Source: an uncultured Acetatifactor sp. (GTDB lineage Bacteria; Bacillota; Clostridia; Lachnospirales; Lachnospiraceae). From it: a stretch of DNA of 64,000 bases. The stretch covers positions 62,001-126,000 of the forward strand of contig CAJUIA010000001.1 in assembly GCA_910586485.1 (NCBI GenBank). The letters run 5' to 3'. Shown piece by piece: positions 43,668-52,606 of this stretch (its first letter is position 1; each line of letters starts with the position of its first letter). The notes below the pieces were generated by a model. The model did not search any database and had not been told where the DNA came from. It saw only the letters and a program-made list of their open reading frames with translations. Position numbers and translations under genes: made by a program.

Positions 43668-43682
43668 ATGAGTAGCAGATAG
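43668..43682 (+). CDS. Four-residue leader ORF (MSSR)
   Basis: ATG AGT AGC AGA TAG lies in the ABC-F leader behind a GTTAGGGTG site at a usable spacing. Tiny upstream ORFs are known in ribosome-mediated attenuators of antibiotic-resistance ABC-F genes, where drug-stalled ribosomes on the leader shift RNA folding. This is proposed from position and context only. Confidence 0.45.
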   Translation: MSSR

Positions 43683-43837
43683 TTTGAGAAGGAAACAACA
43701 AACATTTTTGAAGAAGCCTGTCTTGGATAGGTATGTTTGTGTACGCCGAATCAGATTATCGCGCTTATTTGGGAATCTTTCTGTTTTGTCCGCAGGATTA
43801 ATTTACGTGGGCAAATATGGATTCTATTTGGGTATGA

Positions 43838-43869
43838 GTCTGTTTTCGGTCGCGGGAACAGACTTTTTT
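43838..43869 (+). terminator. Attenuator terminator upstream of the ABC-F gene
   Basis: GTCTGTTTTC (43838-43847) pairs with GGGAACAGAC (43854-43863), 10 bp with two G-U pairs and a 6-base loop, followed by six T. It ends 34 bases before the ABC-F start. The 3' arm (GCGGGAACAGA) can instead pair with TCTGTTTTGTCCGC at about 43779-43792, giving a possible antiterminator. This resembles the transcription attenuators of drug-inducible ABC-F genes. Confidence 0.75.
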
Positions 43870-43903
43870 GTGTATAAAGACCGGCTTCCGAAAGGAGGCG
43901 CTT

Positions 43904-45448
43904 ATGATACAGATCAGAAAGGTGAGCATCACTTATAAAAAGGATTTGCGGGAATTGGTGTCGGAGCTGTCCTTTGTGTTAAACGACGGGGACAAATGCG
44001 CGATGATCGGGGAAGAAGGAAACGGAAAGTCTACATTGTTAAAGCTGATTTATGATAAAGATTTGGTGGCGGATTATGTGGACTATTCTGGAGAAATTAT
44101 TTTGAATCAGTCTGTTTTGGGATATTTGGGCCAGGAGCTGGAACCGGCGGAACGGGAGAAAAGTGTATACGATTTTCTGTCTGCGGAGCCGAAATTTCTG
44201 GAGAGCGATTCGAGGGAGTTGAATGAATATGCTGCGAGGCTTCGCGTGCCGGTGCAGCTTCTGTATTCGGATCAGCGGATGGACACGTTGTCCGGCGGTG
44301 AAAAAATTAAAATTTGTATGCTTCGCATATTATGCCGAAGGCCGGATGTCTTGCTGTTAGATGAGCCGTCTAACGATATTGATCTGAAAACGCTGCTGTG
44401 GCTGGAGCAGTTTATTCTTGACTGGGAAGGGCCGTTGCTCTTTATCTCCCACGACGAGACCCTTTTGGAGCACACGGCCAATAAGATCATTCATCTGGAG
44501 CAGATCAGGAGAAAGAAAAAAGCCCGACATACGGTGAAGTCCTTAAGCTACGGCGCTTATGTGAATGAGCGGTCGGGAGGACTGCAGAAACAGGAACAGC
44601 TGGCAAAGGCAGAACGCAGCGAATATAAAAAACAGCAGGAAAAATTCCTGAGGATTCAACAAAAGGTGGAGCATCAGCAGGCAGTAATTTCCAGACAGGA
44701 CCCTCATGGGGGACAGCTGTTAAAGAAAAAAATGCACGCCATTAAAAGTATGGAGCGAAGATTTGAGAAAGAATATGAGCAGATGACGGAGTTTCCTGAT
44801 GTGGAAGAGGCTATTTTTATGAAGTTTGGGGAAACCAGGGAGCTGCCTGCCGGAAAAACGGTGCTGGATATTTCCCTGCCGGAGCTGAAGGCCGGGGAGC
44901 GTGTGTTGGCCCGCAATATCTGTCTTCGGGTTACCGGGAGCGAGAAAATTTGTCTGACAGGGGATAACGGCGCAGGCAAAACCACGCTTTTAAAGCTGAT
45001 AACCGCCGGGCTTTTGGCGCGAACAGATATAAGGGCGGCTTATATACCGCAGAATTATGCGGATCCGGAGGGATTTGGAGCTGCTTTACGGGTTACGCCC
45101 GTGGAGTTTTTGGCAGAACGGGGAGATAAGGAAGAAATAACGAAAATCCGAACCTACCTTGGCAGTCTGAAATTTACGGCAGATGAGACGGAGCATTCGG
45201 TGGGAGAGCTTTCGGGAGGGCAGAGAGCAAAGCTTCTGCTTTTGAAAATTTGCATGAGCGGGGCTAATGTGCTGATTCTGGACGAGCCCACCCGGAACTT
45301 TTCACCCTTGTCGGGACCGGTGATCCGCAAGCTGCTTGCCGGGTTTCCGGGGGCCATTATCAGCATTTCTCATGACAGAAAGTATCTTGCAGAGGTGTGC
45401 GATAAAATTTACCTGCTGACAGAGGAAGGGTTGAGATTGGCGGAATAG
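43904..45448 (+). CDS. ABC-F family ATPase, probable ribosome protection protein
   Basis: A 514-aa soluble protein with two ABC ATPase domains and no membrane part. Domain 1 has Walker A GEEGNGKST, LSGGEKIK and LLLDEPSNDID. Domain 2 has GDNGAGKTT, LSGGQRAK and LILDEPTRNF. The charged helical linker (about residues 205-275, EQLAKAERSEYKKQQEKF) would reach toward the peptidyl-transferase centre. ABC-F proteins remodel stalled or drug-bound ribosomes. An attenuated leader with a tiny ORF supports an antibiotic-inducible type, but the drug class cannot be told. ATG 43904 follows AAAGGAGG. No methylase or efflux gene is adjacent. Confidence 0.9.
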   Translation: MIQIRKVSITYKKDLRELVSELSFVLNDGDKCAMIGEEGNGKSTLLKLIYDKDLVADYVDYSGEIILNQSVLGYLGQELEPAEREKSVYDFLSAEPKFLESDSRELNEYAARLRVPVQLLYSDQRMDTLSGGEKIKICMLRILCRRPDVLLLDEPSNDIDLKTLLWLEQFILDWEGPLLFISHDETLLEHTANKIIHLEQIRRKKKARHTVKSLSYGAYVNERSGGLQKQEQLAKAERSEYKKQQEKFLRIQQKVEHQQAVISRQDPHGGQLLKKKMHAIKSMERRFEKEYEQMTEFPDVEEAIFMKFGETRELPAGKTVLDISLPELKAGERVLARNICLRVTGSEKICLTGDNGAGKTTLLKLITAGLLARTDIRAAYIPQNYADPEGFGAALRVTPVEFLAERGDKEEITKIRTYLGSLKFTADETEHSVGELSGGQRAKLLLLKICMSGANVLILDEPTRNFSPLSGPVIRKLLAGFPGAIISISHDRKYLAEVCDKIYLLTEEGLRLAE

Positions 45449-45470
45449 GCCGGAAAACAGGAGGCGTAAG

Positions 45471-45740
45471 ATGGTAAGAAAGCGATTCAGATTCACGGGC
45501 AGGGTGCAGGGAGTGGGCTTTAGAACCAGGGCTCGATATGCTGCGGGAGGTATGTATATCACCGGCTGGGTAAAAAACGAAGGGGACGGCTCCGTAGTTA
45601 TGGAAGCCCAGGGGGCAGAGCAAGCTATTGACCAAATGCTTATTATGATCAACAGGAGCAATTATATCCGGATTGATTCCATAGAATCTGAAAACATTCC
45701 GCTGGTGGAGGACGAAGCTTCCTTTACGGCACTATATTAG
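45471..45740 (+). CDS. acyP: Acylphosphatase
   Basis: An 89-aa enzyme hydrolysing carboxyl-phosphate bonds, for example in acetyl phosphate or carbamoyl phosphate. The active-site signature GRVQGVGFR (residues 10-18, with the phosphate-binding loop Arg) and the catalytic Asn in GWVKNEGDGSV (about residue 36) are both intact. The length is normal. It follows the ABC-F stop by 22 bp with RBS AGGAGGCG, so it probably shares the ABC-F transcript. Confidence 0.94.
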   Translation: MVRKRFRFTGRVQGVGFRTRARYAAGGMYITGWVKNEGDGSVVMEAQGAEQAIDQMLIMINRSNYIRIDSIESENIPLVEDEASFTALY

Positions 45741-45783
45741 TATTAAGGATGATTATATTAAGAAGGTTTTTGTTTCTAAAGTC

Positions 45784-45812
45784 TTGTGCAGTACGCTAAA
45801 CTATGTTATAGT
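45784..45812 (+). promoter_or_regulatory. Promoter for the Rpn-type gene
   Basis: TTGTGC (45784-45789), a 17-base spacer and TATAGT (45807-45812), giving a leader of about 150 bases. Confidence 0.65.
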
Positions 45813-45941
45813 AAATATAATTTCTATCTTCTTTATATTCAAAACTTTTTGTCAAAAGCATATCTTTGCTTTATGTAGACCGGCTTTTCGCCATGGATTC
45901 AGAAAATTAACAAACAATGCACAAGACCGGCGAAAAGTTTT

Positions 45942-45966
45942 CTCCTGTCTGTGCGGAAACAGGAGG
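45942..45966 (+). promoter_or_regulatory. Hairpin sequestering the Shine-Dalgarno site
   Basis: CTCCTGT (45942-45948) pairs perfectly with ACAGGAG (45959-45965), which contains the AGGAGG site for the ATG at 45972. A longer upstream pairing is also available (CTTTTCGCC near 45890 with GGCGAAAAG near 45930). This could limit translation of the nuclease gene. Confidence 0.55.
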
Positions 45967-45971
45967 TACGG

Positions 45972-47033
45972 ATGAGTGACAGAAAAAACAGGCTGCCTGC
46001 AGAAGCTCCAGCGGCGGGGAATGCCCTGAAATCCCGGACAAATGTCAGGGGCTTGAAGGAGAAGTACAATCAGCACAGCAGAGATATTAGCAGTAAGGCA
46101 GTATTTGGCAATGCTGTTTTGTGCGCGCAGTTTTTGCGGGATAACCTTGATATGCCAATGCTTAAGGATGTGCAGCCGGAGGATATTGAGGATGTGTCCG
46201 AGCGATATTATCCTTATTTTGGAACTGAGTTCAACTCGGATTCCGTGAAAAGGATTCGGATTCTGGATATTGAAAAAGGCAGGAAAGCAGAGAGAGCAGA
46301 GCCGGCGTTTCTGGTATCGCTTATTGAACATAAAAGTCTTGTGGACTATGATGTGTCCATGCAGCTGCTGCGATACATGATGTGTATATGGACGGAGTAC
46401 CGGAGAAAGCTGGAAAAAACTCATGTGGGATGTACCTGTAAAAAGGGATTTCGATACCCGGTCATTATCCCGATTGTGTATTATGAAGGTAAGCAGGAGT
46501 GGACGGCGGACAGGCACCTGTGCGGGCGGATCAGGGACAGCTTTCAGTTTATGAAATGGATTCCTGATTTCCGATATGAGGTGGTCAGGATTCATGATTA
46601 CAGTGACAGAGAGCTTTTAGATCGGGGAAATGAGATGTCGCTGATTATGTTGATTAATAAAATACAGAACGCTGCGGACCTGGAGCAGTTTATGCGAATT
46701 CCGCCGGATCAGATGAATCGGATTATCCGAAACAGCCCGGAGCATGTAGTGGAGGTTTTGGTGACTGTCATGGAGAGCCTGTGCAGTAAGATAGATGTGT
46801 CGGCGGAGGAAAGGTCTCAATGTGTTCGGAAAGTGAAAGTGCGTGATATGGGATATTTATTTGAGAACATGGAGAAAATCAGCATACAGGAAGAGCGCAG
46901 AAAGACGGAAGAAGAGCGCAAAAAGACAGAAGAGCAGCGCAAAAGAGCCGAAGAAGCAGAAGAGAAGCTGCGAGCCGCAGAGGAAACGATAAAGCGGCTG
47001 TTAGGGGAGGGCTATACAGATGGAAGGCAATAG
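45972..47033 (+). CDS. Rpn family recombination-promoting nuclease/putative transposase
   Basis: A 353-aa PD-(D/E)XK nuclease-like protein of the Rpn (YhgA-like) group. Signature parts are KAVFGNAVLCAQFLRDNL, the LVSLIEHKSLVDYDVSMQLLRYMMCIW block (Glu and Lys of the nuclease core near residues 114-116), and IPIVYYEG. The C-terminal 60 residues are a Lys/Glu coiled coil with repeated RRKTEEERK units. Rpn proteins are divergent, often horizontally moved, and cut DNA in studied cases; they are not true transposases. The last 14 bases overlap the start of mpg. The leader carries an SD-blocking hairpin. Confidence 0.85.
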   Translation: MSDRKNRLPAEAPAAGNALKSRTNVRGLKEKYNQHSRDISSKAVFGNAVLCAQFLRDNLDMPMLKDVQPEDIEDVSERYYPYFGTEFNSDSVKRIRILDIEKGRKAERAEPAFLVSLIEHKSLVDYDVSMQLLRYMMCIWTEYRRKLEKTHVGCTCKKGFRYPVIIPIVYYEGKQEWTADRHLCGRIRDSFQFMKWIPDFRYEVVRIHDYSDRELLDRGNEMSLIMLINKIQNAADLEQFMRIPPDQMNRIIRNSPEHVVEVLVTVMESLCSKIDVSAEERSQCVRKVKVRDMGYLFENMEKISIQEERRKTEEERKKTEEQRKRAEEAEEKLRAAEETIKRLLGEGYTDGRQ

Positions 47034-47766
47034 AGTGCAGGAGGAAAAACAGCTGAGAATCGGTCCGGAGGGTTTGCAGCGGCTTGCGCGGGATTTTTTT
47101 GCCAGGGACGGGATTACCGTGGCCAGGGAGCTTTTAGGCAAGATCCTGGTTCATGAGACAGAGCTTGGTCCGGTGCGGGGGATTATTACAGAGGTGGAAA
47201 GCTATATGGGGGAAGAAGACAAAGGCTCCCATACATACGGCGGGAAGCGGACGGAACGCACTGAGCCCATGTACCATGCAGGAGGAACCTCTTACGTTTA
47301 TCTGATTTACGGCATGTACAGCTGCATGAATATAGCAGCTATGACCGAAGGGATTCCTCAGGCGGTTTTGCTGCGCAGCGTGACTCCGGCGGATGAGGAA
47401 TCCAGGCAGCGGATGATTCGGCTGCGGCAGGAAGCGGCTGAACGCAGATCAGGTAGGACGAAGAACGGCAGTGCAGGGAAGGCCACGCAGCCCTCTATTG
47501 AAAAGCACCTTGCTGACGGACCGGGTAAGCTCTGTATTGCCATGGGCATCACCAGGGCGGATAATGATGTGGACATGACGAAGAGCAGTAGATTTTATGT
47601 AACGGAGGGGATCTGGGTAGAGCCTTCTCAGATCCAGGCCGCTAAACGGATCGGCATTGATTATGCGGAGGAAGCGGCGGATTACCTGTGGCGTTTTTTT
47701 ATTCCCGCCGTGGAACCTTGTGTACTGACCAGGAGGTTACGTTCTGAGAAAGGTTATGAAAAATGA
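47020..47766 (+). CDS. mpg: DNA-3-methyladenine glycosylase (AAG family)
   Basis: A 248-aa base-excision glycosylase that removes alkylated purines. Family blocks are RDGITVARELLGKILV, the catalytic Glu in GIITEVESYMGEEDKGSH, YGMYSCMNIA (the intercalating Tyr region), VLLRSVTP, and the ADGPGKLCIAMGI segment. An insertion rich in Arg/Ser/Lys (about residues 145-165, SGRTKNGSAGKATQ) lies between the last two. The start ATG is inside the end of the Rpn gene behind TTAGGGGAGGG. The stop overlaps the addB start (ATGA), so repair genes mpg and addB are translationally coupled. Confidence 0.93.
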   Translation: MEGNRVQEEKQLRIGPEGLQRLARDFFARDGITVARELLGKILVHETELGPVRGIITEVESYMGEEDKGSHTYGGKRTERTEPMYHAGGTSYVYLIYGMYSCMNIAAMTEGIPQAVLLRSVTPADEESRQRMIRLRQEAAERRSGRTKNGSAGKATQPSIEKHLADGPGKLCIAMGITRADNDVDMTKSSRFYVTEGIWVEPSQIQAAKRIGIDYAEEAADYLWRFFIPAVEPCVLTRRLRSEKGYEK

Positions 47767-50700
47767 GCTTAAAATTTATATTTGGACCTTCGGGAGCAGG
47801 CAAGAGCAGACACCTTTATGAAGAAATGATCTACAGGGCGGGAAAAGATAAAAAAAAGAATTTTCTGATTATTGTACCGGACCAGTTCACCATGCAGACG
47901 CAGAAGGATCTGGTGTCGATGAGCGACCTGGGCGGCATTATGAATATTGATGTATTAAGCTTCGGGCGTTTAAACCACCGCATCATGGAGGAGGTGGGCG
48001 ATGAGGACAGCCCTGTCCTTGACGATACGGGAAAAAGTCTGGTGCTGCAGAATATTGCGGCAAATTTGAAGGAAGAACTGCCTGTGCTGGGCAGCCTGTT
48101 GTGCAGACAGGGATATATTCATGAGGTAAAGAGTGCCATTTCGGAATTTATGCAGTATGGGATTGGCGTGGAGGATATGGATACGCTGATTGAATTTGCA
48201 GGAAAGCGGGGGGCGCTGGTACAGAAGCTGAAGGACTTGAAGACGCTGTACAGAGGATTTCGGGAATACATACAGGGGAGCTTTATCACTACCGAGGAAA
48301 CGCTGGATGTGCTTTGCCGTTCGCTTGCAAAGTCCAGGCTGCTTCCCGGCAGTGTAGTGGTATTTGACGGGTTTACCGGTTTTACACCGATTCAGAACAA
48401 TGTAATCAGGGAGCTGATGCGACTGGCGGAGGAAGTGGTGGTCACATTGACCTTGGGGGAGGGAGAAGACCCTTATGAGTCTGGCGGGGAGCAGTGTCTT
48501 TTTCATCTGAGTCGTAAGACGGTGGCGGATTTAAGCAGACTGGCGGACGAGTCGCAGGTGGAGAGAGCGCGGGATACCTTTGTGCTGCCGGGGAATGCGG
48601 CAGTGGGAAAACAGTGGGCGGAAAAACTTGGGGAAAACTGCGATATTGTTTTTAGGAACAGTCATCGCTATGAGTCTGCTCCTGCTCTGCGGCACCTTGA
48701 GCGAGGCCTGTTTCGGTACGGCGTGCCGCCTTATCAGCAGGATCAGCAGGAAATCCGTATTTTCGAAACGACGACCCCGCGGGACGAGGTGCATCAGACC
48801 GGGCTCATGATTCGCGAGCTTGTCAGAGGGGGAAAGATGGCCTACAGGGACATTGCCGTTATCATGGGGGATCTGGAGGGCTATGGCCCTTATGTGGAGA
48901 CTGAGTTTGCACAAATGGAAATTCCCTGTTTTCTGGACAGAACCAGGGGTATCATTTTGAATCCCATGGTGGAATATATTAAAAGCGCGCTGGAGCTTTA
49001 TCTGAAGGATTTTTCCTATGAATCCGTGTTTCATTATCTTCGCAGCGGGCTGGCGGATCTGGAGCCTGCAGAAGTGGATACGCTGGAAAATTATGTGATT
49101 GAGACCGGGATCCGGGGGTATCGCAGCTACAGCCGCCGGTTTACACGTAAGACAAAAGGGATGGGCGAGGATGAAGAAAAACTGGAGAAGCTGAACAGAC
49201 TGCGGGAACGTTTCCTTTCTCAGATCGAAGTGCTGCATATGGAGAAGAAAGAGCCGGTCTGTCATTATGTGGATAAGCTTTATGATTTCCTGATGCAAGC
49301 AGAGGTGCAGAGCAGGCTGGCAGTATATGAAGCGGAATTTGAAAAGCAGGGTGAGCTTTCACGTGCCAGGGAGTATGCTCAGATTTATCGTCTGATTATG
49401 GAGCTATTGGAGCAGATCTATGAGCTTTTGGGGAAAGAGACGATTTCCCTTCAGGAGTTTGCGGATATTCTGGAAGCAGGTTTCGGAGAGATTCAAGTGG
49501 GAACCATACCTCAGAACGTGGACCGGGTAGTAGTGGGTGATATGGAGCGCACTCGCCTAAAGCAGGTGAAAGCTCTGTTTTTCTTGGGGATTAACGACGG
49601 TAATATTCCTAAGAATGCTTCCAGGGGCGGGATTATTTCCGATATGGACAGGGAGTTTTTACGGGAGTCCAGACTGGAGCTTGCCCCCAGTCCCAGGCAG
49701 CAGATGTTCATCCAGAGGCTGTATCTTTACCTGAATATGACGAAGCCCTCTGAAAGACTGTATCTGGCATATTCAAAGGTGAGCAGTGCGGGTAAGTCCA
49801 TGCGGCCTGCATATTTGATTGATACCGTAAAAAAGCTGTTTCCGGGGATACAGACGGAGTATCCCCAGCTCCGCAGCGCTTTAGAACAGATTGTTACGGG
49901 AAGGGAGGGGGCAGGGTACCTTGCCGAGGGCTTAAGAGAGTATGCGGCAGGCGTCCTGTCTCCGGAGAGAGAGCGGGAGGTCTTTGCCATATATGAGGCC
50001 TTTGATGAAGAAGAGCTTCGGGGAGAAAGAGACTTTTTGCGGGAGGCTGCCTTCAGGCGTTACCGTGACAGCGGGTTGTCAGCAGTGGTTGCGGAGGCCC
50101 TTTACGGGAGGTATCTGGAAAACAGCGTGTCCCGGCTGGAGACCTATGCTGTCTGTGCGTACAGACATTTCCTGCAATATGGGCTTACGCTGCAGGAGCG
50201 TCGGGAATATTCCTTTGAGAAAGCAGACATGGGAAATGTCTATCACGGGGTTTTGGAGCTGTTTGCGGGAAAGCTGGAACAGAGGCAATATACCTGGTTT
50301 GACTTTCCGGAAGAGTTTGCGGGGAAGGCAGTGCGGGAGGCGCTGGAGTTTTATGCGGCATCCTATGGGGATACAGTGCTTTACAGCAGCGCCAGAAACG
50401 AATATGCCATTACCCGTATGGAGCGGATTTTGACCAGAACGGTGTTGACCTTACAAAGGCAGCTGAAAAGGGGGAGCTTCCGGCCGGATGCCTATGAGCT
50501 TTCCTTCCGGTTTACCGAGGATCTGGACAGTGTAAATGTAAATCTGTCCCAGCAGGAAAAAATGCGGCTGCAGGGTCGGATTGACCGCATTGATGTGGCG
50601 GAGGATGAAGAGAAAGTATATGTAAAGGTGGTAGACTATAAATCCGGCAACAGGCATTTTGATCTGGCGGCGCTGTACTATGGCCTGCAGCTGCAGCTGG

Positions 50701-51287
50701 TAGTCTATATGAACGCCGCCCTGGAGGTGGAGGCGAAGAAGCATCCGGGCAAGGAGATTGTCCCGGCAGCACTGCTGTATTATCATATTGACGATCCGGC
50801 CGTAGAGTCGCCGGTAGAGCTGTCAGAGGAAGAACTGCAGGATCTGATTGCCGGACAGCTGCGGATGAAAGGGGTGGTCAGCAGCGAGCCCGGAATCGTG
50901 GAGCGGCTGGACCAGGGCGACTGGAGCAGATCGGAGGTAATTCCCGTGGAACGGAAAAAGGACGGAACCTTCAGCGCCCGTTCGTCAGTTTTAAGCGGCC
51001 GGAACCTGAAGACAGTGTCCGACTATGTTTCCCATAGAATTGTGGGAATCGGCCGGGAGATACTGGCCGGGAACATTTCCTTGAACCCATACGAGATGGG
51101 AAGCGAGGACGCTTGTACCTGGTGCGCCTTTAAGCGGGTATGCGGATTTGAGGCTTCCATGCCGGGATGCGGAAAGCGGAAGCTGGAGAGCCTGGGGAGC
51201 GAGGCGGTGCTGGCGAAGATGCAGGAAGAGATGGAAACAGAAATAGAATCAGATAAGAAACTATTTGACGACAATAGAAAAAAGTGA
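47763..51287 (+). CDS. addB: ATP-dependent helicase/nuclease subunit B
   Basis: A 1174-aa subunit of AddAB, the RecBCD-equivalent that processes double-strand breaks. The N terminus has the Walker A FGPSGAGKS. The middle is the inactivated helicase core. The C terminus has the nuclease motif KVVDYKSGNR and iron-sulfur cluster cysteines (CAYRHFLQYG near residue 797, then the CTWCAFKRVCGFE cluster near 1120). All parts of a working AddB are visible. It is coupled to mpg. addA normally follows directly, but here about 3.8 kb separates them: a three-gene AT-rich module and a broken lipoprotein gene. Confidence 0.96.
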   Translation: MSLKFIFGPSGAGKSRHLYEEMIYRAGKDKKKNFLIIVPDQFTMQTQKDLVSMSDLGGIMNIDVLSFGRLNHRIMEEVGDEDSPVLDDTGKSLVLQNIAANLKEELPVLGSLLCRQGYIHEVKSAISEFMQYGIGVEDMDTLIEFAGKRGALVQKLKDLKTLYRGFREYIQGSFITTEETLDVLCRSLAKSRLLPGSVVVFDGFTGFTPIQNNVIRELMRLAEEVVVTLTLGEGEDPYESGGEQCLFHLSRKTVADLSRLADESQVERARDTFVLPGNAAVGKQWAEKLGENCDIVFRNSHRYESAPALRHLERGLFRYGVPPYQQDQQEIRIFETTTPRDEVHQTGLMIRELVRGGKMAYRDIAVIMGDLEGYGPYVETEFAQMEIPCFLDRTRGIILNPMVEYIKSALELYLKDFSYESVFHYLRSGLADLEPAEVDTLENYVIETGIRGYRSYSRRFTRKTKGMGEDEEKLEKLNRLRERFLSQIEVLHMEKKEPVCHYVDKLYDFLMQAEVQSRLAVYEAEFEKQGELSRAREYAQIYRLIMELLEQIYELLGKETISLQEFADILEAGFGEIQVGTIPQNVDRVVVGDMERTRLKQVKALFFLGINDGNIPKNASRGGIISDMDREFLRESRLELAPSPRQQMFIQRLYLYLNMTKPSERLYLAYSKVSSAGKSMRPAYLIDTVKKLFPGIQTEYPQLRSALEQIVTGREGAGYLAEGLREYAAGVLSPEREREVFAIYEAFDEEELRGERDFLREAAFRRYRDSGLSAVVAEALYGRYLENSVSRLETYAVCAYRHFLQYGLTLQERREYSFEKADMGNVYHGVLELFAGKLEQRQYTWFDFPEEFAGKAVREALEFYAASYGDTVLYSSARNEYAITRMERILTRTVLTLQRQLKRGSFRPDAYELSFRFTEDLDSVNVNLSQQEKMRLQGRIDRIDVAEDEEKVYVKVVDYKSGNRHFDLAALYYGLQLQLVVYMNAALEVEAKKHPGKEIVPAALLYYHIDDPAVESPVELSEEELQDLIAGQLRMKGVVSSEPGIVERLDQGDWSRSEVIPVERKKDGTFSARSSVLSGRNLKTVSDYVSHRIVGIGREILAGNISLNPYEMGSEDACTWCAFKRVCGFEASMPGCGKRKLESLGSEAVLAKMQEEMETEIESDKKLFDDNRKK

Positions 51288-51331
51288 TATGTTTATTATA
51301 TATTTATAAAAACGAAAGCAGAGGGGAATTT

Positions 51332-51991
51332 ATGAATAATATAATGCAGTTCCCGGAGGGTTATCGGTACACCAGTGATATAGAGCTATTTAAGGCGGCA
51401 GTGGATCGTGCAGAAGAAATGCTTGCCAAGGAAGAGTTGATAATCGTATATCAATTTGACAGTACTATTTCGGTGGAAGTACTATTGTCACAGGCTGAAT
51501 ATGAGCAGAATTATGGTGAGATCGGATGGGAAGAATTTACCGACATACTTGATAATGAAATTATTTACCTGCTAAGGCAGAATTTTGAAGAGCCGGAAGA
51601 AAAAGATAAAGGGCTGAGAAGCTATTTAAAGGAAAAGGACTTTCCAGAAGAGCAGCAGAAAAAAATTATTGACTTAAAATTGGAAAAACGAAGATATGTA
51701 GAGGAATGTCTTGGTGGTGAAAGAGAGAAAAATCGTTATAATCTGAAAAGCAGAAGTGTCTTAAAAAAGTTTGCGGGTATTGATTATGAATTGAGCAGAA
51801 CCATTGATGAAGAGGATATTTTGTATGCTACAATAAGAATGTCTGTGAATACTACACTGGAAGACAGGAATATGCCAAAGTCTGTACGGGGGATGTTTGA
51901 CAGCGGAAGAGAAGATATTACGTTTATTTGTGATAAGTCAGACGTTGAATATTTAATAAAAAAGCTTGAAAGAATAAAGCAGATGCTATAG
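51332..51991 (+). CDS. Hypothetical protein, first gene of the AT-rich module
   Basis: A 219-aa soluble, charged protein that I do not recognise. It has no signal peptide or membrane segment. The N-terminal half begins MNNIMQFPEGYRYTSDIELFK and contains LIIVYQFDSTISVEV, an alpha/beta-looking start. The centre is Glu/Lys-rich helix (QQKKIIDLKLEKRRYVEECL). The C terminus has ITFICDKSDVEYLIKKLERIKQML, which may be a short strand-helix domain. ATG 51332 follows AGAGGGG at spacing 5. It is 12 bp upstream of the next gene. The base composition is more AT-rich than that of addB and addA, suggesting acquisition. Confidence 0.72.
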   Translation: MNNIMQFPEGYRYTSDIELFKAAVDRAEEMLAKEELIIVYQFDSTISVEVLLSQAEYEQNYGEIGWEEFTDILDNEIIYLLRQNFEEPEEKDKGLRSYLKEKDFPEEQQKKIIDLKLEKRRYVEECLGGEREKNRYNLKSRSVLKKFAGIDYELSRTIDEEDILYATIRMSVNTTLEDRNMPKSVRGMFDSGREDITFICDKSDVEYLIKKLERIKQML

Positions 51992-52003
51992 AGGAAATAT
52001 ATC

Positions 52004-52597
52004 ATGGAGATACTGAAGACAGGGCAGGATAAATATAATAGTTCATTAATAACATATTATGCAAGACTGTTGAATGAAGGGATTCTGTATGAAAAGCTGA
52101 ACGATCATGAAAAAAGAGTGACAGATCTTGAAAGTGAGCTGGAGGATTTGCGTAAATTGGTGCATTCTGATAATCGTATCACAAATGAGGATCAATTTAG
52201 GGCAATCAGCCAAAATACCAGATTTGATACTCCTGTCGTCCGTGATGCTGGAATTAAGCGCATAGAGGGAAGACTGGAGGCCATAGTTGCGGAATTAAAG
52301 CAGGTTGAAGATAAAAGGATTCAAGTGCAGATTGCCGGAGAGCTGGTTGATGAAATAAGAGACATGTTGAAGGATGCGCCAAAGCAAAAGAATAATTACA
52401 GAAGGCAGCTGCTTCTAATGTTTCATGAAGTGATAAAACAAAATTATGCAAAAGCTCTTTTTAATAGGAATCAGATAAAAGCGCTGACAGGGATTGCCCG
52501 GCTGTGTAATGAGGAATTTGTTACAAGAGAACAATATTTTGAAATGGATGATATTTTTTGTGAATGCGGATTGGATATGATGCCGGACTGGGAGTAG
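52004..52597 (+). CDS. Hypothetical coiled-coil protein, second gene of the AT-rich module
   Basis: A 197-aa helical protein that I do not recognise. Residues about 30-55 (LNDHEKRVTDLESELEDLRKLV) form a heptad coiled coil. A second helix near 85-120 (RIEGRLEAIVAELKQVEDKRI) could pair with it. The C-terminal third (LLLMFHEVIKQNYAKALFNR, then QYFEMDDIFCECGLDMMPDWE) is helical and acidic. It starts 12 bp after the first gene with RBS GAGGAAAT and ends 0-9 bp before the PIN-like gene, so the three are one operon. It could be an antitoxin or adaptor for the third gene; this is inference. Confidence 0.72.
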   Translation: MEILKTGQDKYNSSLITYYARLLNEGILYEKLNDHEKRVTDLESELEDLRKLVHSDNRITNEDQFRAISQNTRFDTPVVRDAGIKRIEGRLEAIVAELKQVEDKRIQVQIAGELVDEIRDMLKDAPKQKNNYRRQLLLMFHEVIKQNYAKALFNRNQIKALTGIARLCNEEFVTREQYFEMDDIFCECGLDMMPDWE

Positions 52598-52606
52598 TTG
52601 CGAAGG

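Noticed and set aside
45972..47033. Rpn gene as evidence of an active transposon
   Set aside because: No terminal inverted repeats, target duplication or partner genes are visible. Rpn proteins are nuclease-like and usually stand alone.
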